64,000 nt of DNA from a virus. The DNA lies in IMG/VR virus record IMGVR_UViG_3300046028_001986, positions 1-64,000 of that record. One strand, written 5' to 3'. The position numbers and the translations under genes were made by a program. Shown in pieces: positions 24,648 through 29,890 of this stretch. A model generated the notes under the pieces. It was not told the DNA's origin, ran no database searches, and worked only from the letters and a program-made list of their open reading frames with translations. Position 1 is the first letter of the stretch. Each line of letters opens with the position of its first letter.

Positions 24648-24676
24648 AGTATACAGGCTTTGTGTAGAAAAGTCAA
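24648..24676 (-). promoter_or_regulatory. Sigma70 promoter for dsbA and DNA polymerase
   Basis: Minus-strand TTGACT (24671-24676), 17-nt spacer, TATACT (24648-24653). The leader is about 15-20 nt with AAGGAG. It overlaps the last codons of the TilS-like gene. It would drive dsbA and polymerase in the early phase. Confidence 0.7.
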
Positions 24677-25281
24677 ACATTTTGCTGATTTTCTACAATC
24701 TTTTTTACCACCGTTCTTAGCCCGGGGTTAATATGGAATGCGTGTGGTATAATATGTTGTCTGACATAGTTACGCATATATTTGGTGTCATCATTACTAT
24801 TATCGTGACACCAATCAATAGATTTCTGTTTACACCAATTTGTGAATTCGGTTTTAGTTGTTGTTAGAAATGGGCGTACTACATTGTTTCTTTTTGCTGG
24901 GATAACTTTTGCCTGGCCATGCATTGATGACCAAAGATATGTTTCTACGCAGTCATCTAAGTGATGACCGGTAATAATTGGACCCAATGAATCACCAAAG
25001 CTGTCCAAGAAGTCATAGCGTTCGTTGCGCCAGTGTTCTTCTGTACTAAGTACTTTAGGTTTATCATTCTTAATCAGGCCAACCATAAGTGGAAGATTTC
25101 GTTCAGTGCAGAATTTAGCAACAAATTCAAATGCCCGTTCACTATTCTCTGTTCCATGATGGAAGAAAGCGCAAGTTACTTTATGTTTACGGGAAAGGAA
25201 ATCTGTAATAGCAACAGAGTCAACCCCGCCGCTTAGTGCGACAACAACTTCTTTTGGCAACGGAAAGAGTAGTTTAAGCAT
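24673..25281 (-). CDS. tilS: PP-loop ATPase, TilS-like (tRNA-Ile lysidine synthetase)
   Basis: 202 residues, shorter than bacterial TilS (about 320-430) and corresponding to its N-terminal catalytic domain. PP-loop 'VVVALSGGVDSVAITDFL' (SGGxDS), 'CAFFHHGTENSE', 'IITGHHLDDCVETYLW', 'VVRPFLTTTKTEF' and 'DNSNDDTKYMRNYVRQHIIP' match TilS motif for motif. TilS changes C34 to lysidine in tRNA-Ile(CAU) so that AUA is read. QueC was considered, but its zinc Cys set is absent. A sigma70 -10 box ends 6 nt before the ATG, so a leaderless mRNA is likely. Confidence 0.8.
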   Translation of the reverse strand: MLKLLFPLPKEVVVALSGGVDSVAITDFLSRKHKVTCAFFHHGTENSERAFEFVAKFCTERNLPLMVGLIKNDKPKVLSTEEHWRNERYDFLDSFGDSLGPIITGHHLDDCVETYLWSSMHGQAKVIPAKRNNVVRPFLTTTKTEFTNWCKQKSIDWCHDNSNDDTKYMRNYVRQHIIPHAFHINPGLRTVVKKIVENQQNV

Positions 25282-25287
25282 CTATGC

Positions 25288-25316
25288 ATTATAGCATAGA
25301 AATGATTTTATTGAAA
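25288..25316 (-). promoter_or_regulatory. Extended -10 promoter with dyad, tilS
   Basis: TATAAT (25288-25293) preceded by TGC (extended -10), with a weak -35 TTTCAA (25311-25316) at 17 nt. The -10 sits in a perfect dyad CTATGC-ATTATA-GCATAG (25282-25299). Only 6 nt separate the -10 from the start codon. The same dyad recurs at 6429-6444, and a variant at 48277-48294. Confidence 0.65.
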
Positions 25317-25892
25317 GATTTCCGGGTGATCTTTGCCAAATACTTTCATATATTTTCCGGCACTCATATCAGCTAGCATTTCAATTGGACTACCTGGGTA
25401 ACTATCACCTGGTTTAATCATATCCAATTCACCTTGACGGACATGAGTAAGTTCATGCAGGACCGTACGCATAATATCAACCATATTACGATTAGCAACA
25501 TATACCCAAACATTATTATCATTTGTACTATGGCGACCAGTATGATGACCTTCTTGTGCTTCTTCAGTATCGTAGCTGAATTCAATTTCGGGTACTGATT
25601 GTAGATTAAGTTTTTGTGCTGCAAATTGAATGAATTTCTGCATTATTGGGTTATCTGCTAAAAAGTCTGGTTCGTCATTTTCTTCATCTAGCTTGCCCTT
25701 AACCCAGTTATCCGGTGATCGTTTGAATTTCCGCACAAATAGGTCATGTAGTGCTTTGCTAGTAATACTATGTCTACTAGCAACTTGACGCATTAATTTG
25801 TCAATCGTTGTGTAGTCATGTTTTTGCAATGACGGCAAGCGTTTTGCCAATTCATTTGTAGCGGATTCAATAATAATGTGTTCAGTGAGCAT
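25308..25892 (-). CDS. HExxH metallopeptidase with capsid-targeting-like N-terminus
   Basis: 194 residues. The N-terminus 'MLTEHIIIE|SATNEL' fits the cargo-tag pattern. A helical middle (residues 12-70, 'RQVASRHSITSKALHDLFVRKF') is followed by a short zinc peptidase domain with 'IMRTVLHELTHVRQGELDM' (HELTH, catalytic Glu) and 'PIEMLADMSAGKYM' (third ligand candidate Glu). It may be a virion-borne peptidase acting at the host envelope or inside the host; this is inference. A GATAAATA box 4 nt upstream predicts leaderless late expression. Confidence 0.7.
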   Translation of the reverse strand: MLTEHIIIESATNELAKRLPSLQKHDYTTIDKLMRQVASRHSITSKALHDLFVRKFKRSPDNWVKGKLDEENDEPDFLADNPIMQKFIQFAAQKLNLQSVPEIEFSYDTEEAQEGHHTGRHSTNDNNVWVYVANRNMVDIMRTVLHELTHVRQGELDMIKPGDSYPGSPIEMLADMSAGKYMKVFGKDHPEIFQ

Positions 25893-25918
25893 TATGTATT
25901 TATCAAAAGGTGCTCACT
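25884..25918 (-). promoter_or_regulatory. Late box GATAAATA inside an 8-bp inverted repeat over the start codon
   Basis: GATAAATA at 25897-25904, 4 nt before the ATG at 25892. The box is flanked by perfect 8-bp arms AGTGAGCA (25884-25891) and TGCTCACT (25911-25918), the downstream arm covering codons 1-3. The dyad could be an operator or a DNA cruciform; as RNA it would exist only for read-through transcripts. Confidence 0.5.
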
Positions 25919-25988
25919 TTAACGAACTAAATGGGTAGCGATTCCTATTCGTTGGCCAGCAGCCGGCCACACGGCCCTAAGGGTGTTC
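25893..25988 (-). other. Intergenic stretch with GC-rich hairpins
   Basis: No gene. It holds the GATAAATA box and, at about 25953-25984, an unusually GC-rich run with GGCC-GTGT-GGCC and GGCC...GGCC pairings on the minus strand, right after the stop of the gene at 25989. There is no T-run, so it is not a classical terminator, but it may slow or end read-through from upstream. Confidence 0.35.
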
Positions 25989-26441
25989 TTACCAAGAACT
26001 TTCTTTAAGTTCTAGTGTATATTTATCAAATCGTTTTAATCTGGCCAAGAATTCATTAGATTCTTCTGTTGATATTCCAGTAAGTTGTAATATAATTCTG
26101 TCACTATTTCCTGCGTTTGCACTAGCATAAGAAGTATTATGCCAATCAATTCCATACACTTCCCCTGCTTTCCAGTTGGTATGATTAACATCATCAAAGC
26201 AATAAAAATGCCCTGGTACCCAATCTGTTAAATGAATACAGATTCTTTTAACAGTGAAAGGTTGATCCAAATTATAATGTTCTAAATTATCTTTAATAAA
26301 AGTAGAGACTTGATTTGGCTTTTGTCTATCTAAATTAATATTGCAATTTCTAAGTTTGATTAGATTGCTTAGTTGTTGAAGTAAAGTATCATTGATATTA
26401 CTCCAATCACCGATAAATGTACCTAATTTTGTGATGTTCAT
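25989..26441 (-). CDS. Hypothetical protein, possibly cupin/2OG-hydroxylase-like
   Basis: 150 residues. The C-terminal half, 'RICIHLTDWVPGHFYCFDD' then 'WKAGEVYGIDWHNTSYASANAG' and 'DRIILQLTGI', has the strand pattern of cupin or Asp/Asn-hydroxylase jelly-roll proteins (W-x-P-G-H, later W-H-x4-A-x-N-x-G). Iron ligands cannot be placed with confidence. An ACTAAATA box lies 5 nt before the ATG. Function unknown. Confidence 0.5.
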   Translation of the reverse strand: MNITKLGTFIGDWSNINDTLLQQLSNLIKLRNCNINLDRQKPNQVSTFIKDNLEHYNLDQPFTVKRICIHLTDWVPGHFYCFDDVNHTNWKAGEVYGIDWHNTSYASANAGNSDRIILQLTGISTEESNEFLARLKRFDKYTLELKESSW

Positions 26442-26446
26442 ACTGA

Positions 26447-26454
26447 TATTTAGT
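26447..26454 (-). promoter_or_regulatory. Late-type box ACTAAATA
   Basis: Minus-strand ACTAAATA with 5 nt to the ATG at 26441, the same geometry as the other putative leaderless late promoters in this window. Confidence 0.45.
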
Positions 26455-26481
26455 GTGAACTATTAATGTTAATATTAAACC

Positions 26482-26922
26482 TTAATTACACCAACTAGTT
26501 TTAGCTTCACCATAGTATTCTCGGGCAAAACCTTGACTAATTAACATTTGTCTAAGACTTTGTCCATTTAATATTACATCACCCAACACACGCCCGCCAT
26601 ACTTGTCCCAATCCATGAGAACAATTTGTCTTTTAGTTGCTACTTCAATTGCATGTTTAGTGAAGGCAGTTGCTGCTTGACCTCGTTGCTCCTCACTAGG
26701 ACATTTTGCCCTGAAACCTTTTTCCGGTGTATCAACACCAAACACACGAATACTTAATTCTTTCTTTAATGGATCAGGTAAGAACGGTGCGTGAAAGGCT
26801 ACCGTATCACCATCAATAACCCTAGTTATTACAGCATCATATGTTACACCTTCTTTTTGTTTTTGTGCTAATACAACACTAGATAGTATTGTCAATGCTA
26901 ATAATATTATTATTTTTTTCAT
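26482..26922 (-). CDS. Secreted thermonuclease-like nuclease (SNase family)
   Basis: 146 residues. N-terminal signal peptide 'MKKIIILLALTILSSVVLA', cleavage likely after VLA. Mature part has the staphylococcal nuclease motifs 'VIDGDTVAF', 'IRVFGVDTPEKGF' (Arg, Asp, Glu of the active site) and 'DKYGGRVLGDV' (second Arg). It would cut DNA or RNA in a Ca2+-dependent way in the periplasm or outside. Its start overlaps the previous stop by ATGA, so it is co-translated with the upstream cargo gene. Possible uses: nucleotide scavenging or destruction of competing DNA. Confidence 0.85.
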   Translation of the reverse strand: MKKIIILLALTILSSVVLAQKQKEGVTYDAVITRVIDGDTVAFHAPFLPDPLKKELSIRVFGVDTPEKGFRAKCPSEEQRGQAATAFTKHAIEVATKRQIVLMDWDKYGGRVLGDVILNGQSLRQMLISQGFAREYYGEAKTSWCN

Positions 26923-28295
26923 GTTGATTTAATGCGTTTCTTGTAATCTATAAAGTTTGCGTGTCTATCTTCTAATCCTGATAGTGAAGAATTAATTTTC
27001 TTAGTAACTGCGGCAGTATCATCAAAGTTATTTATCCCCGGTTTAACTCTTGTGTTCCAATACCACAGTGCTACCTTTAACGCTATGTCAGGCCTTGCTG
27101 CAAGTTCAGGTTGTTTGAGTAAGTTTATCTTCAAGGCGTCACCTGCCATACGATAGTTGTCACGACCGGTCAATTGAATATATCCTCTGCCGTGATATCT
27201 AGCACCATCTCCCACTTGTTTATTACCAAGTATCTTAGCAGTTCTGGGTGAATGTTTAACATCGTATTTTTTAGCAAAATAATCTTTTACCTTTGGTTGT
27301 GGCTTTTCTTGTAACCTACTAAAATTCCAAGTTTCATGTTTCGTCTGAGCTAAAAATTGTGCTAATTCTGATCCCTTCATTCCTTCTTTTTTTGCAGTTT
27401 GATATAAAACATTTTCTGCTTGTGTATCTACTGTGGGAGATGCTGCTTTAACTACGGGTGTTGCTGCTTTAACTTGTACTTCAGGAGCAGCATCGGGTTG
27501 AGTTATTTTAGATATTTTAGCTGTTCTAACTGGTTCTACCGGAGAATTATATTGATTAGCAGCACCTAATGCTCCCAATGCCATAGCACCACCAGCGACC
27601 CAGTTCTTCCAATCTTCTTCTAAATCATCTAGTTCAACTAATTGTCTATATGGCTCATCACCGGTCCATCTTGAACCCTGATCCATTGCTTCGCCGACTG
27701 CTGGATCCCACTTCATGCTCTTACTACCCTTGTGTATAGGAGCGAAGCCTTGCCCCTTGTAGAACTTTGTTAGTTTACTTTGACTTACTTGACCGTGTTG
27801 CCAAGGGAACAATGTTAGTGCAATTCCATCTGCTTGTGCCATGGCTTGCAATTCTTTCATTGCGCGTGAGCCGACCCCTTGACGTAGTGGATATGCTTGA
27901 AACCATTTTACTTCTACTGCACCTCGTTTGCTGAAACTTGGGGTTAGTTCAAACATTGCAAGCTGCTGAGTGTCACCTTCGCCCCACATCATTACATGAT
28001 TATTTTTAAAGATAGTTGGATACTTTTGATAGACCTTTTCAATCCAAGCCTTTGCGGCATCGTTGTTGCTTATTTTGATTGGTTCATCTTCCTTCATTAA
28101 TTTACTAATGCGAGGCTTGAATAACTGTACTTCACCTTTGTTAGTTTTTAGTACAGGTTGATTGTGCTTGTCTTTAGTAAAGCCTTTAATCTCTGCTGGA
28201 CTATTCTTAAATTTACCCTTGAGGATTTTATCACCAACTGATAACTTGGGCGGTTGATATGAGGCAGTCTCATTAATAAATTCAATTGCTCTCAT
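26919..28295 (-). CDS. Capsid-targeted fusion: GNAT-like domain plus GH19 lysozyme domain
   Basis: 458 residues in four parts. (1) Tag 'MRAIEFINE|TASY'. (2) A small beta domain, about 15-65: 'LSVGDKILKGKFKNSPAEIKG'. (3) About 70-205, a GNAT-like acetyltransferase region with 'YPLRQGVGSRAMKELQAMA' (acetyl-CoA loop Q-x-x-G-x-G/S) and 'KFYKGQGFAPI'. (4) After a Pro/Ala linker, about 290-455, a GH19 muramidase/chitinase-type domain: 'QFLAQTKHETWNFSRLQE' (catalytic Glu) and 'YHGRGYIQLTGRDNYRMAG'. Candidate cut 'VGEA|M' lies between (3) and (4). It may be a virion lysozyme with an extra enzyme. A second GH19 protein, the likely endolysin, is at 52943. Confidence 0.75.
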   Translation of the reverse strand: MRAIEFINETASYQPPKLSVGDKILKGKFKNSPAEIKGFTKDKHNQPVLKTNKGEVQLFKPRISKLMKEDEPIKISNNDAAKAWIEKVYQKYPTIFKNNHVMMWGEGDTQQLAMFELTPSFSKRGAVEVKWFQAYPLRQGVGSRAMKELQAMAQADGIALTLFPWQHGQVSQSKLTKFYKGQGFAPIHKGSKSMKWDPAVGEAMDQGSRWTGDEPYRQLVELDDLEEDWKNWVAGGAMALGALGAANQYNSPVEPVRTAKISKITQPDAAPEVQVKAATPVVKAASPTVDTQAENVLYQTAKKEGMKGSELAQFLAQTKHETWNFSRLQEKPQPKVKDYFAKKYDVKHSPRTAKILGNKQVGDGARYHGRGYIQLTGRDNYRMAGDALKINLLKQPELAARPDIALKVALWYWNTRVKPGINNFDDTAAVTKKINSSLSGLEDRHANFIDYKKRIKST

Positions 28296-28735
28296 TACTC
28301 ACGGGCTTTTTTAAGTGTAGCACGAATCATCCATGCTTTCTTGGCATATAAGTCTTGTAGTTCAGCTAGATAATTGGCAATTCCCTGTGCTTTTTCTTCT
28401 GTTGCAATGTCAAATAATTCAGTTACTAACTTAATCATTTTTTCACAATCAACTAGTAGTTCTTCAAGCATTAATTCAGCACGAGGAATTTTATGTTGTT
28501 CTTCAATGATACTCAATTCAAGCATTCTGCCTAAGCTGCCTGGAGAATAACTGCCTAAAGTTCTGATATATTCGGCAATAGTATCAATAGTTCCATAGAT
28601 TTCATCATACATTTTATTTAAAAATTTATGATATTGCGGGAAATTGCTTCCTTCGATATTCCAGTGAAATCCGTGAGTTTTTGTATACAGTACAAATGTA
28701 CTGCCCAATAGTGTTTTTAAGTTATCTGATAACAT
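28295..28735 (-). CDS. dps: Dps-like ferritin (DNA protection protein)
   Basis: 146 residues, near the size of bacterial Dps. The family core is obvious: 'LLGSTFVLYTKTHGFHWNIEGSNFPQYHKFLNKMYDEI' has the His and Asp/Glu of the intersubunit ferroxidase site, followed by 'IDTIAEYIRTLG'. Dps assembles as a 12-mer that oxidises and stores iron and may coat DNA. There is no capsid tag here, yet the gene lies between two tagged cargo genes with 0-2 nt spacing. It may protect phage DNA from oxidative damage in the cell or in the head. Confidence 0.88.
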   Translation of the reverse strand: MLSDNLKTLLGSTFVLYTKTHGFHWNIEGSNFPQYHKFLNKMYDEIYGTIDTIAEYIRTLGSYSPGSLGRMLELSIIEEQHKIPRAELMLEELLVDCEKMIKLVTELFDIATEEKAQGIANYLAELQDLYAKKAWMIRATLKKARE

Positions 28736-28737
28736 TA

Positions 28738-29889
28738 TTATCCTTTAGTTTTCTTTGTGTTGACATTGATGGCTTTACCACTACGCTCTGGATTGGGATC
28801 TTCTCTGCGTTTTCTTGCTGCTGCACTTGCACGACCCTTTTTACCTAAACTGTGTGCTTTACTTTGAGGCAAACATTTTGGTTTACCTTCTCCCGGCTCT
28901 CTTGCACATGGACCCTTGATATTACCTTTGGTATCCATGCGAACCCACTTTTCTTTATTAAACCAATCATGTAAACTTTCATCCGTTTGATTTATGCCTT
29001 CTAGTATAGAACTTTCATTCTTACTACTATTACCCCAATTACTTGCACCTTTTTTACGACATTTGACTAATGCACCGCTAGCATAGGCACTTGGCCATAC
29101 TTTATAACGGCTTTTTACTTTATAGTAGCAAGCATCTTTCTTTTCATTCATTATCATTTCACTGAACATTGGTCCATTACAGTGTGGGCAACTATGTTGT
29201 TCCTCCGCCACACCTTGTTCTTTTTGACCTTGCTGTTGCGCCCATTGAGCAATTTTTCCAAAGAGTGTATCAGGAACACCGAGGTCTGTAGCAGCCTTTG
29301 GATCGCTAATATCAACTACGTTAATAGTTCTATCAGCAAGTGGACCGCTTGATTGAATAGGGCCACCTGATGCAATCGTTGCGGCACCTGTGTATTTTTT
29401 TTCTGGATCATTTAGTCTTTGATCTAATCCCAATTGTTTAGCAACATTAGGAGCCACTGGTTTTATGTCAATAAATGATGCTGAGTTACTTGCAGTAGAT
29501 AAATTTTGGTTGCGGCGCCAACTGGCTGCAACGTATGTGCCATTGGCTAATCTAACATAAGTGGTCACTGGAGCAAAGATATCTAATTCATTTAACTTGT
29601 CCTCCGACACACCTTGTTCGGTTGTTAGTGTACCAGTGCGTCTTTGTCCGGAACCTTTGAACATATCATTTGTTTCTTCATATGTTCCTGGATAAGGTAT
29701 ACCAACTGATTCTTTCTTAACATCATTTGCAAATTGTTTATTAGTTGCTTTTACAATGCCACTAAAACGCTTGTTGCCACGAGCAAAATCTTTTTCTTTA
29801 TCTGCTTTACTGGCATCGGCTGCGGCAGCAGTTTTGTATTGTGCTAACTTTTCGTTAGATAGTTCTGTTAAAAAATCTGATGGTTTCAT
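28738..29889 (-). CDS. Capsid-targeted multi-segment protein with zinc-ribbon and basic modules
   Basis: 383 residues. Tag 'MKPSDFLTE|LSNE'. Segments are separated by 'EQGVSE|D' (about 92-97) and 'EQGVAE|E' (about 224-229). The first segment is Lys/Ala-rich and basic. The second is a beta domain (TYVRLANGTYVAASWRRNQN). The third has 'CPHCNGPMF', then 'DACYYKVKSRYKVWPSAYASGAL' and 'CRKKGASNWG'. The last is a basic tail with 'WVRMDTKGNIKGPCAREPGEG' and 'GKKGRASAAARKRREDPNPERS'. The last two are modules I recall from many phage proteins with no known function; they look nucleic-acid-binding. Cleavage by the prohead protease is inferred. Confidence 0.7.
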   Translation of the reverse strand: MKPSDFLTELSNEKLAQYKTAAAADASKADKEKDFARGNKRFSGIVKATNKQFANDVKKESVGIPYPGTYEETNDMFKGSGQRRTGTLTTEQGVSEDKLNELDIFAPVTTYVRLANGTYVAASWRRNQNLSTASNSASFIDIKPVAPNVAKQLGLDQRLNDPEKKYTGAATIASGGPIQSSGPLADRTINVVDISDPKAATDLGVPDTLFGKIAQWAQQQGQKEQGVAEEQHSCPHCNGPMFSEMIMNEKKDACYYKVKSRYKVWPSAYASGALVKCRKKGASNWGNSSKNESSILEGINQTDESLHDWFNKEKWVRMDTKGNIKGPCAREPGEGKPKCLPQSKAHSLGKKGRASAAARKRREDPNPERSGKAINVNTKKTKG

Positions 29890-29890
29890 A

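Noticed and set aside
24673-25281. PP-loop ATPase as QueC, completing the deazaguanine pathway
   Set aside because: The zinc-binding Cys set of QueC is missing, and GHHLDDCVET, RPFL and SNxDxxYxRNxxR motifs are those of TilS.
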